From Eutrigla gurnardus (lineage: Eukaryota > Chordata > Actinopteri > Perciformes > Triglidae): a stretch of DNA of 64,000 bases. This document shows, piece by piece, positions 32,883-42,684 of the stretch (its first letter is position 1; every line of letters starts with the position of its first letter). The stretch covers positions 7,949,964 through 8,013,963 of the forward strand of contig OY741280.1 in the NCBI GenBank assembly GCA_963514095.1. Direction: 5' to 3'. The notes under the pieces were generated by a model. The model did no database searches. It saw only the letters and a list, made by a program, of their open reading frames with translations, and was not told where the DNA came from. A program made the position numbers and the translations under genes.

Positions 32883-35678
32883 TTAGCAGAAAGCTATGGT
32901 GAACATAAAAGTTTTCAGTCTAGTTTTAAAAGTGGTCAGAGTTGGGGCAAGTCTTACATCTTCAGGAAGTTTATTCCAGCCATTTGTTGCATAGTGACTA
33001 AATGATGCTCTCCCGTGATTGTTGTTTACTCTGGGAATCACTAACAGATTGGTCTCAGAAGATCTTAGTGGTCTAGAAGGCTTATGTAGTGGGAGCATAT
33101 CAGTGATATACTTCGGTCCTAGACCATGTAGTGATTTATATGTGAGCAGGAGGATTTTGAAATCAATCCTCTGACATACAGGGAGCCAATGTAAGGATTT
33201 AAGAATTGGTGTAATGTGCTCACATTTTTTGGTCTTTGTAAGAACTCTAGCAGCAGCGTTCTGAACAAGCTGTAGCTGCCTGACAGTTTTTTTCGAAAGA
33301 CCTGCAAGGAGACCATTACAGTAATCTAGCCTACTAGTAATAAAGGCATGTACAAGTTTTTCTAAGTCTTGAGCTGACATGAGCCCTCTAAGTCTTGCTA
33401 CATTTTTTAGGTGATAGTAGGCTGATTTTGTTACTGATTTAACGTGACTGTCGAAATGTAAATCAGAATCCATAATAACCCCAAGATTTCTGGCTTTGTT
33501 TGAGGTTTTCAGGGACAGAGAGTGAAGGTGTTGAATTACTTTAAACCTTTCTTTTTTAGCACCAAAAACAATTATCTCAGTTTTGTCCTCATTTAGTTGT
33601 AGGAAGTTTTGGCACATCCAGTCTTTGACTTGCTCAATGCACTGGCACAGAAGATCTATGGGGCGATAGTCGTTTGGTGATAGTGCTACATAGATTTGGG
33701 TGTCATCGGCATAGCAATGGTGGTCATTGTTATTATTTTGCATGATTTGTCCTAGTGGGAGCATGTAGATGTTGAATAATGTTGGCCCCAAGATTGAACC
33801 TTGGGGGACTCCACACGTTACATTGGTAGGTTCTGATACAAAGTCGCCAATGGAAACAAAATAGTTCCTATCTTGTAGATATGACTTGAACCAGTTTAAG
33901 GCTGTGCCTGAGAGCCCCACCCAGTTTTCCAACCTGTCCAAGAGTATTGAGTGGTCGACAGTGTCAAATGCAGCACTGAGGTCTAATAGCATTAATATTG
34001 AAGTTTTGCCAGAGTCTGTGTTAAGACGGATGTCATTTACAACTTTAATAAGGGCCGTCTCGGTGCTATGAAAAGGTCGAAATCCTGACTGGAAGTTGTT
34101 GTGGCAGCCAGTTGAAGCCAGGAAGTGATTTAGTTGTTGGAGGACAACTTTCTCAATTATTTTACTTATGAAGGGTAGATTTGAAATTGGTCTGTAGTTG
34201 TTGATAATAGAGGCATCTAGGCTCCGCTTTTTTAGAAGGGGTTTAATGACTGCAGTTTTGAAGGCCTTTGGGAAATTGCCTGATTGAATGGAGTTATTAA
34301 CTATTTGCAATACGTCTATTGATAGGCAGTCAAAAACATTCTTAAAAAAGTTGGTAGGTAAAGCATCAAGGCAGCAGGTGGATGATTTTAGATTTGTCAC
34401 CGTTTCCACTAGAGTTTTAGAGTCTATGGCATTAAAGCTTGCCATCATTGCTGTGTTACTTTTGCCTGAACAGGGTGGTGATCCAACTTTTTTGTTTGAG
34501 ATATTGATGGCGCGTCTGATGCCTTCAATTTTATTAGTATAAAAGAATGCAAACTCATTGCATTTCTGCGTGGAATGGAGTTTAGCTGGTATTTGTGTTG
34601 GGGGGTTGGTCAGTCTGTCAACAGTTGCAAATAGGGTTTTCGCCTTATTAGTGTTGTTGTTTATGATATTGGAGAAGTATGTTTCTCTCGCACTTTTTAA
34701 GACTAAATTGTAGGCCCGGAGGCTCTCTTTATAGATGTCATGGTGAATATGAAGTTTAGTACTCCGCCAGATTCGTTCAGCCTTCCTGCACTCTCTTCTC
34801 TGGGCTGTCACAACAGCAGCTTTTCTCCAGGGTGCCTTTTGCTTACCAGAAATTGTTTTAACCGTAGCAGGTGCAATGACATCTATGACATTCAGAATTT
34901 TGGAATTAAAGATGTTTACAAGATCATCAGCATGACATGGGTTTAGAGGTGGTAACGAGGAAATGGCATTTTTAAAGAGTACATTGGCATGTTCATTGAT
35001 GTACCGCTTTTTGACCTTATTTGATTCTGTTTGTGTGTCAGGAATGAAAGAAATATTAAAGAAAACACAGAAGTGATCAGACAATGAAGGATCAGTCACA
35101 AAAACATCAGAAACATTGAGACCTTTTGTGATAATCAGGTCCAGGGTGTGTCCCTTACAATGAGTAGCCTCTTTCACATGTTGAGAAAGGTCAAATGTGT
35201 CTAGAATATTAAAAAGTTCTTTTGCACCCTTGTCATTCAAATCATCAATATGAAAATTAAAGTCACCAGTTATAACTAGGCAGTCAAAATCAGTGGAGAT
35301 GCTAGACAATAATTCAGTAAAATCATCGAAAAAATTTGACGAATATTTAGGTGGCCTGTAAATAATTAACAGGAGAACTCTGGGAGAGCATTTCAACACA
35401 GCACAAAGATATTCGAATGATGGAAAAACACCAAGGGACATCTGTTTCCCCTGAAATGTATTTTTAAATATAGCAGCAACCCCTCCACCTCTTTTCCCAG
35501 ATCTACAAACATCAATAAAATTATAGTTGGGGGGTGCTGTCTCGATCAGAATGCTTGCACTGTTATTTTGTTCTAGCCATGTTTCAGTTAAAAACATAAA
35601 ATCAAGTTTAGAAGTGGTAATAAAATCATTGACTAAAAATGATTTGTTATTAAGAGACCTTACATTTAGCAGACCCAT
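32883..35678 (-). CDS. LINE ORF2 (endonuclease and reverse transcriptase), copy 1
   Basis: First in-frame ATG is at 35678, just before the endonuclease start (GLLNVRSLNNKS), giving about 931 residues. The frame stays open upstream to 35882, directly after the ORF1 stop. Endonuclease motifs: LTETWL, GGGVAAIF, IYRPP, ITGDFNFHID, SLSDHFCV. Reverse transcriptase: YRPISNLPFISKIIEK, FQSGFR, LLDLSAAFDTVDH, GVPQGSILGP, CYADDTQIY. The C-terminal region ends near WNKLPEDVR, normal for the CR1/L2 group. No stop or frameshift, so the enzyme part of this copy appears intact. Confidence 0.9.
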   Translation of the reverse strand: MGLLNVRSLNNKSFLVNDFITTSKLDFMFLTETWLEQNNSASILIETAPPNYNFIDVCRSGKRGGGVAAIFKNTFQGKQMSLGVFPSFEYLCAVLKCSPRVLLLIIYRPPKYSSNFFDDFTELLSSISTDFDCLVITGDFNFHIDDLNDKGAKELFNILDTFDLSQHVKEATHCKGHTLDLIITKGLNVSDVFVTDPSLSDHFCVFFNISFIPDTQTESNKVKKRYINEHANVLFKNAISSLPPLNPCHADDLVNIFNSKILNVIDVIAPATVKTISGKQKAPWRKAAVVTAQRRECRKAERIWRSTKLHIHHDIYKESLRAYNLVLKSARETYFSNIINNNTNKAKTLFATVDRLTNPPTQIPAKLHSTQKCNEFAFFYTNKIEGIRRAINISNKKVGSPPCSGKSNTAMMASFNAIDSKTLVETVTNLKSSTCCLDALPTNFFKNVFDCLSIDVLQIVNNSIQSGNFPKAFKTAVIKPLLKKRSLDASIINNYRPISNLPFISKIIEKVVLQQLNHFLASTGCHNNFQSGFRPFHSTETALIKVVNDIRLNTDSGKTSILMLLDLSAAFDTVDHSILLDRLENWVGLSGTALNWFKSYLQDRNYFVSIGDFVSEPTNVTCGVPQGSILGPTLFNIYMLPLGQIMQNNNNDHHCYADDTQIYVALSPNDYRPIDLLCQCIEQVKDWMCQNFLQLNEDKTEIIVFGAKKERFKVIQHLHSLSLKTSNKARNLGVIMDSDLHFDSHVKSVTKSAYYHLKNVARLRGLMSAQDLEKLVHAFITSRLDYCNGLLAGLSKKTVRQLQLVQNAAARVLTKTKKCEHITPILKSLHWLPVCQRIDFKILLLTYKSLHGLGPKYITDMLPLHKPSRPLRSSETNLLVIPRVNNNHGRASFSHYATNGWNKLPEDVRLAPTLTTFKTRLKTFMFTIAFC

Positions 35679-35882
35679 CCTGATGGTGTTATTGACAGGC
35701 TTTGAGGTTGACTTTGATTTTGAGAGAACAGGAATGAGATTGTTTAGGTTAGCAGTGTGTTCAAGTTTCCCAATGTTTACTCTCTTAGTAGTCACAACAG
35801 GAATGCAGAAGGTGCCATGTTTTGATGTAGGCGACCTTGGGTCCAGCTGATAATGCGGTCTACTGCTGAACCCTTTTCTGTC

Positions 35883-37625
35883 TCAGTAATATTCAGGGCT
35901 GCTGTCAGGGTGGGGAGGGGGTGGCCAAAAGGGAAGAGGTGGCCATAAGGGAAGAGTCTTGGAGGAGGGGGTCTTGGATTTTAGTGACTTAGTTGCAGCT
36001 TTGGAAGAGGGGGTCTTGGGTTTTAGTGACTTAGTTGCAGCTTTGGAAGAGGGGGTCTTGGATTTTGGTGACTTCGTTGCAGCCTTGGAAGAGGGGGTCT
36101 TGAGTTTTGGTGACTTAGTTGCAGCCTTGGGAGAGGGGGTCTGAGTAGGGCGGGGGGTAGGTGGGGGTAGCTCCTGGAATTCCAAGGGGGAGGAGGGGAG
36201 AGAAAGGTTTATTGGAGGGAGGGAGAATGACGAAGACCTGGATTGGGATTTGGGAGGGGTGGGGGAGGGATCCACATTCAGTCCTCCTTCGACGTTGTTG
36301 ATAATCTGAGAAGGGCGGGGGGTAGGTGGGGGTAGCTCTTGGAACTCCAAGGGGGAGGAGGGGAGAGAAAGGTTTATTGGAGGGAGGGAGAATGATGAAG
36401 ACCTGGATGGAGATTTGGGGGTGGGGGGGTGGGGGAGGGATCCACATTCAGTCCTCCTTCGACGTTTCTGATAATCTGTGTTTCGTCTTCCCTCTTTGTT
36501 GGTTCCTCTCGTCTCTTGTCCTTGGCGACAGATGGATGACGCAGGCAGTAAGACATGTTGGTGATGAATAGCTTTGCTCCCAGCTTATTTAGGCAAAGTC
36601 CGTTTGTCTTAAAAAGATGCCTGCGGTCCCAGAAAAAGCGGAAATTGTCAATAAAATGCATTGGGCGAGCAAGAGATGCAGTTGAGAGCCATTTGTTGAG
36701 CCAGAACAGTCTACTGAATGTCTCAGCTCCTCTCCCGGTCAGGGGCAGAGGGCCACTGATGAAAACCTCAGCATTCACAGAGCTGACTGTTTCAAAGAGT
36801 TTGTTGAAGTCCTCTCTCAACTCTGTTGATTGTTGTTTTTCAATGTCATTAAATCCAATGTGCAGAATGATATTTTTCACAGTTGGGTGTGCAGCCACAA
36901 TTTCCAGGATTCTTTTTTCCAAATCAGACACCGTATCCTTCGGAAAGCAGAGTACTTTGATGTTATTACTGCTTTTCATATCTTTTACAGAAAAGGTCAC
37001 CCACAATCAGATTTTCAGGCCCTGTCGTTAGCTTTCTCTGTGGCTTTAAGTTAGCAGGTCTTACCCTGCTGCGTGGTGGTGGGGGGTTATCCAGGCAGTC
37101 AGAGGGGGATCCATGGTCCTGCAGCAGTGGAGCAAACCTGTTCTTTAGTTGAACAGTTGTTTGCTGGGGAGGTTTCTTGGTAGCTCTCCTCTCCCCAGCT
37201 GTCCGCTGCTGTGTCCTACGAGGCAGTGGGGTTGAGGAGGCGCTGTGCCTGGATGGAGATGGTAACGCAGGCCAGCCGGTCAGATCACAGATATCGGGGC
37301 GCTGGGTCCTGCCAGATATCCGTTCTCCCATGTCACAGGGAAATGGTCTTCTCTTTGGCTTCGCACCAAGTGTGTTCCAGGGAGGATTATCGCTGGTAGA
37401 TTTATTACCGTGTACAGGATCCTCCCGTTTCTTCATAGCTTCATTATTGCTACTTAGCTGGGTTCTAGCATGCTCCTGTCCACTGTTTTGAGTCAGTGCT
37501 AGAGTGGTGTTGTTCCCACAAAGTCCATTCACTTCTACATTTACTTCTAACCGATTCATTTTTGTTTCCAGCAGTAAAATCTTCTGTAGGAGTTTATGGT
37601 AATCTTCCGTAGAGAAGGGAGGCAT
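35883..37625 (-). pseudogene. LINE ORF1 (SGNH-like domain and Pro-rich repeat tail), copy 1, frameshifted
   Basis: Begins with MPPFSTEDYHKLL, a short coiled coil (KILLLETKMNRLE), and a basic Ser/Pro-rich linker. The SGNH-hydrolase-like domain follows (IVGD, then LHIGFNDIEKQQS, then NGLCLNKLG). The C-terminal part is a Pro/Ser/Lys-rich tandem-repeat region. An extra G near 36,990 shifts the frame at the IVGD block, and a poly-C/poly-G run near 36,415-36,435 shifts it again. The final frame ends SSPEYY at a TGA (35883-35885). In LINEs of this group ORF1 is an RNA-binding or esterase-like protein. The catalytic Ser, Asp and His of a true SGNH esterase are not conserved. Confidence 0.75.
35960..36150 (-). 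repeat. 42-bp tandem repeats in LINE ORF1
   Basis: About four and a half units encoding SSKAATKSPKSKTP-like 14-mers. A second copy of the LINE (54,725-54,895) has a slightly different unit number. A longer duplicated block of about 165 bp follows at roughly 36165-36300 and 36330-36465 (encoding EFQELPPPTPRP and SSFSLPPIN stretches). Confidence 0.85.
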
Positions 37626-37891
37626 CTTCTGCTAATTACCTTTAGCAGGCTCAGGCTTATCTTGTTTGGTAGGCCTCCTCGCGTAGCGTTGAGGAAGTCG
37701 TAAAAATATTGAAAAATGCCCGTTTTATCTCAAAGAAAATATAATCCCACTGGTTTTGTAAATATCCAGGAGCTGCTGCTCTTTGTTTCTTATTGAGGAG
37801 AAGCAGATAGCAAAAAATAGCAGAAAATCGCAGGCAGGGGTGAGAGCAAAGAGGAAAAGCGTCTGCACTGTAGCAAAGCCGGAAGCAGTCT

Positions 37892-37922
37892 CGGTTGCGT
37901 TTTGCACTTCAGGGCCACCGTA
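37892..37922 (-). repeat. Outer 31 bp of the right terminal inverted repeat
   Basis: Perfect reverse complement of 26950-26980, followed directly by the target duplication AACATG at 37923-37928. Confidence 0.95.
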
Positions 37923-38149
37923 AACATGTGATCATTTAATAAAGATTGTATATTTTCCTACACCGTTGTGATTATTTAAAGGCTCTGACACTGGCAGTAT
38001 TTTCCTGCCAAAGGATAAAACCCATATTTATTACAATAGCAATACAACCTGGTATAATGTAACACAACATTGTAGCAAAATACAGCTGGAGTCACAAGGA
38101 ATGTAACACCCGCCTGACTGACAGAGAAACTGTTTTTAAATCCTCACAG

Positions 38150-39921
38150 CAACTCAAACGCCACGTGGATGAGCGTCAGGCCAAAGTTGTGGTCGCTAAG
38201 GCTGACTACCGCGCGGCACTACGCAACCTGGAGAGCATCTCCGAAGAGATCCACGCCCAGAGGCGCTCCCTCGCCATGGGTACCAGGGAACAGGGCATCG
38301 GTGCGGAGGGAGACGAGGGCAACGAGGACATCACCAACTTCACGATGGAGTCAGACGGTCTGTCAAGTGAGTATAACTGAAGCTTAGCGTCCACGTCGTC
38401 CAACTGCACCAAGGTTTTTTGTTGTTGTTGTAGTCTGTGTGTCTGCATGTTTAATGTGCATATGTGTGTTTCAGTGGTGTCCGTATCAATTGATGAAGAG
38501 GGCAGTCACAGTAACAGCTCAGAGGAGGAGACAGACACCTCCTCACCCCAAGCCATGTCCTCTTCATCCTCCTCCCAACCCTCCACCTCTGCCTCCACTC
38601 CCCTGGACATGCCCGGCCCTTACCCCTTCTCCTCCTCCTCCTCCTCCTCGCTCTGCACCCCCTGCTCCTGCCTGTCCACCTCACCCTCTTCCTCCGTCCT
38701 CGCCTCCTCCTGTCCCGGTGGACTGGAATTAGCGAGTCCCTGTAGCTCTCATGACCCAGACTCGGTGTGGGGTTCTGGGCATACCTCGCCTCTCCTGGGC
38801 CCTCGAAGCCAGTGCAGTGGAGCTTCTTCTCCAGACTGCGACCAGGAGAGAGGTGTGTGTTCATCGCATCAGCGTGTACATGTGTGTTGACCATGTGATG
38901 TTTCATCCTATATGTTGTTTGGAAGAGCAGCATTAAATAAATAGTAAATACATAAATAATAAAATACTTTCTGAGTGTGTGATTAGAAGATCAATACTAA
39001 TTTCATGAAAGTGTTTAGTTAAGAGCTGGAGTCTTGCAAACATTTCTCTTTGTGTAAACCAAAACTCACTAATAATTATGTTGTTATGGTGTATTTTTAA
39101 CTTTGGAAAGAGCCAGGCTAACTACTTCCCTTTAAACACCACTAACCTGGACTAAGATGGGCTAACTGGTCTCGACGCATTGTTGATATAAAATACACAA
39201 ATGAGATCTTAAATAAACAAAAAAACTTCTGTAAAATATCATCATTCAAAAAATACAGTACACATCTAGTGAGTTGTCAGCGCTCCATTTCAGGCTTCTT
39301 TATTGCAAGTTACATCAGAAGTAGAAGTTGATACATTATTCCTAAAAAATAAATAATAATTGACGAGAACTAAGTATTTAAGATCATGTGTGACTTGAAT
39401 CATAAATTTGAGACTTGAACTTCTACACAATGTGTTTACTAAAAGCAGTTAAAATGAAAGCTCTCAGGTGTAAAAGTGTTTCTAATATAAATGTATATAT
39501 TTTCAAAGTCTAATGCCATTATTCCACACCTTTTACTAAGGAAAATGTCAATCTTTAGTTTGACTTCTGCCCTTTAGTAAGATAGAAAAGTGGTCCACTG
39601 AAATAAAAATGGGGGAAGAGAGGGAAGAGTTTGATTTTCAAGAAAGTTCTATTTCAGTCAGCAATGATGCATTTGTGCATCATTGGTTTACTTAAACATG
39701 CACATTTATTCACCGTTGCATGCCCTCCATTTCTGTGTGTTGCAGGTGACAGAGCTGAGGGAGCAGAGGCGACGCTAGAAGCCAGTTTGAACAAGCTAAC
39801 CTTGACTGTAGCACAAAAGCAAGAAGGGGACTCTGGAGATGAACAAGATCCCCATATCATTAACCCTGAAATGTCCCCACCAAGCTCGGCTGCTACCGTT
39901 CTGTTACTCAACAGTGTCTAA
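38150..39921 (+). CDS. sh3bp5: SH3BP5-like protein, last three exons only
   Basis: Exons 38150-38366, 38475-38852 and 39746-39921 join in phase through GT/AG sites. Encoded features match the C-terminal half of SH3BP5 (SAB), a RAB11 exchange factor and mitochondrial JNK-binding protein: end of the coiled coil (ALRNLESISEEIHAQRRS), acidic linker, a Ser-rich low-complexity stretch, then LGPRSQCSGASSPDC and DRAEGAE, conserved landmarks. The closing residues are divergent. The N-terminal coiled-coil exons, including the catalytic GEF part, should lie upstream on + but are not seen between 14.6 and 38.1 kb. The first visible exon begins with a normal acceptor 228 bases after the transposon's right end. 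Either the 5' exons are short and missed, or this is a truncated gene. Confidence 0.82.
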
Positions 39922-42272
39922 TAAACTTAAACGCTCCATCCAGCTTCAAGCCTCAAAACTGGACTCTGGCAGAAGACGTGGAGCAGGGCGAAATGCTAAA
40001 TCTGATCAATGACAACCTGCTCACCTCTGATCATCCAATCACGTTATATACAAAAGATGATATACGTAGTGTATTATAAACAAATGAGAGCAGGGATAAG
40101 AGGAGCGATCTATTGGTATTATTATTAGTGCAATGTGAAAGACTACATTTCTCATAGGCCTCCTTGCTTGTCGCCATTGAACAGATTTCTCTCGCTCCGT
40201 TTCTCCTAAAAGAAGTCTATTTGTGCAGCGAAGGAGTTTGTGTTGTACAGCCGTCCTTCCTTTGGCGTATTGTAAAGGCTGTCAAGTCTCATTAATGTCT
40301 ACAGCTTTAAACTTTAATGTGGTAACCATGAATTGAAGTAAATATAATACTGTTGGCATTGCTACAAAGGCCAACAGTGAGCCTCTTGATGAAAATGGGA
40401 CAAAACAAGCTGTTGGATGTTGGATGGTGTCTTTTGTTCCACCTGGATTTGAGCTCCTAAACGTGCAGCTGGCATTTAGGATGTAAAGACTGTTTTGGAG
40501 GAGCAGTTTTCAAGGTGGAATGTGGAGCTCAAGACGAGACTCACCATGATGGGACTGAACACAAATGGTCTTCCATTTGGATTTGTGAATGAGTGAATGT
40601 TTTGAGTGCAGCTCACCATCTGAGGTGGTGATTGAGCTCATGATTTTCTTCTTTTTTGACTGTTGTCTTTTTGAGAAATGCTCAAATACTACCCTATGGT
40701 ACAGATATTCTATATTTATACTCCTGTATTCTTGTATATGAACAGTGGTTTGTGGTAACTGTTAGTTTAACAAAGAATACGCAACAAATATGTGCTAAAC
40801 GTAACATTTTTATATCACATCTTTGAAAATGTCTGTTAACACTTAATCTGATTTTTCTTCTGATATTTGTCATCAAAGCGCCTTTTGAAATAGTAATAAT
40901 TACACTTTTAAACAGGATAATGTGACATGAAACGACTATTTGGGAAGATATCACATTTTGCATAATTAAAATTGTGACTGTCCAGCTTACTTTGAACAAA
41001 TGTCCACAGTGTAGGGAGTCTGAAAAAATATCCAAGGAACTTTTAAATAAAAAATCATGCATTGGTAATTAAAACACCGGGCTCACAAGGGTGGGAGGAA
41101 GTAACATATTAAGGACACCACACACAATGTAAACGGTTAAACCAGCTTTATTAAATAGTTCTCAAAAGAAAAACAGAACAAACAAAAGGGAGCTGAAGAT
41201 CCCGGCCAAAAAGAACAGAATATCAGGATCAGCTGTGCAGTGAACCGTCGTTCCCACACCTCCCCCTATTCTTACAAGAGTAGAGAGTCAAGGAGTTATT
41301 AAATATTACATTTATTGATAAACAAGATAAATGATAAATCCTCCAAAATATAAAAACCAAAAGACTGATGGGCCCGCCAAGACATTCCCCTTAACCTAAC
41401 AGATATAACCTAACGGACACAAAAACAGGACTACCGGTCCCATCAAATCCACAAAGAGCAACCCAAAGGTCTAACTCGGGCTCTCAACAGCCTCCCCATC
41501 TTACATTTCAGACCTCTTACCCCCACTCAGCCCCTAGGTCTTCTCCATATCCCCCGCTCCAGACTGAAGCAGAAAGCCTTTGCTTTCTGCTCCGTGTGGA
41601 ACCAACTGTCACCCCACATACATGATGCCTTTAAACATGTTCAACCATCCTTGGACCACAGCACTGGACGGGTCATCGATATCCTCAACACCAGACACGG
41701 CTGAAGCCGACAGGGCCTCCGGGGAATCGGCACTGGACAGAGCCACAGTCTCCTGGGCCTCATCAATCATTTCAGCACTGGACAGCTCCATAACCACTTT
41801 GCCCTAGTAGGGCAAAGTCACACATCAAAACCACAAAGAACAAAGGTCTAACTCATGTCCAAACACACTTACTTGGATCATTCTAGTAGTCTGGCTTTGT
41901 TACAAAAACTTGCAAACCCTATGCATATAGCGTTCATTAGGCATTATCACTTATTGCAGTTATTGCTTGCCATTCAGATTAATATAATTGAATCTGTATC
42001 CGTTTAGCATCTTTTGTAGCATCGCACGCAAACGTCCTTCCAATTGATGCAATTCAGCAGCCTTTGTTATCTTCCGAACCTGGGCTGAGTGACGCATCAG
42101 AGTGCAGCCTACCCATCATCCCTCACTCTCAGCAGTGTATTACACGTTGTCAACATCACAGTTTACCGCTCAACGTCTCATCACCTTGTACACAGGTATA
42201 CAGGAACAAACACACACATGCAGTAGCGGCGCTGAGCCAGATGGGGGCGTTGCGATGCTTAATCACTCGGAA

Positions 42273-42340
<68 letters not shown>

Positions 42341-42650
42341 TCAGAAGTTGTGTGTGGTCGTGTGTCTGCAAAATTAACTTTAACTTTTAAATCTAAGTGG
42401 GTAAGCAGAAGGGTGACTAAATATCATTATGGCTTGTTGTTTTACTACAGGTTGTACATTCCCTCCCAAGCATAGAACTGACACAAAACACAGACGTACA
42501 AGTTTCTACACGAAGTTAATTTTGTCATATGACACACATCACATGACTCACAAACACACTTCTCGTATCTGATTGGAGGGCTCTTCTGCGCCACAGTGTG
42601 ATTGGCTGAAATGGGACGAGGGTCGGTGTTTGGGACAGTAGTTGGGGGAG
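39922..42650. other. 3' flank of SH3BP5-like gene and intergenic DNA
   Basis: 39922 to about 41050 is probably 3' UTR and flank (AATAAA near 41045). About 41,060-41,850 looks repeat-derived: on the minus strand it has a TTTAATAAAGCTGG segment (polyadenylation-like) and a 62-codon open frame at 41609-41797 rich in Ser/Ala/Asp that I do not recognise. A GATA microsatellite follows at 42273-42340. Confidence 0.45.
42273..42340. repeat. (GATA)n microsatellite
   Basis: About 17 uninterrupted tetranucleotide units, likely polymorphic. Confidence 0.95.
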
Positions 42651-42684
42651 TCATGTGTGTTCATTTGTTATTTAGCCCGTATTC

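Larger units (their letters stand above)
32664..37891 (-). mobile_element. CR1/L2-type LINE, copy 1, inserted in the transposon's right terminal repeat
   Basis: Runs 5' to 3' on the minus strand from about 37,887 to a GCCTT-pentamer tail at about 32,664. It carries ORF1 (SGNH-like plus Pro-rich repeats), one UGA, ORF2 (endonuclease plus reverse transcriptase) and a short 3' UTR. It splits the terminal repeat exactly between GTTTTTG (32663) and CGGTTGCG (37892). Four bases (37888-37891) at the 5' junction belong to neither copy of the LINE nor the terminus. No clear target duplication was found. Confidence 0.85.
26950..37922 (-). mobile_element. Composite IS3EU-like DNA transposon with three nested insertions
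   Basis: A 10,973-bp element bounded by perfect 31-bp inverted termini (26950-26980 and 37892-37922, starting TACGGTGGCCC) and a 6-bp target duplication AACATG (26944-26949 and 37923-37928). Inside it: an 18-bp minisatellite array in each end, a HECT-like exon on +, a multi-exon integrase-like transposase on -, a hAT-like MITE (28788-29305), an intact Tc1 (29689-31319) and a LINE (about 32664-37891). Without the three insertions the core is about 3.6 kb. The IS3EU name rests on my recollection of this transposase family in fish. The termini and target duplication are seen directly. Confidence 0.88.

Noticed and set aside
35795..35795. GTG as the ORF2 start of the LINE
   Set aside because: GTG is not a normal eukaryotic start; the frame is open from the ORF1 stop, so readthrough or the ATG at 35678 is more likely.
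38451..38933. Arg-rich minus-strand frame opposite the SH3BP5-like Ser-rich exon
   Set aside because: Antisense of TCC repeats; the sense frame has conserved protein landmarks and splice sites.
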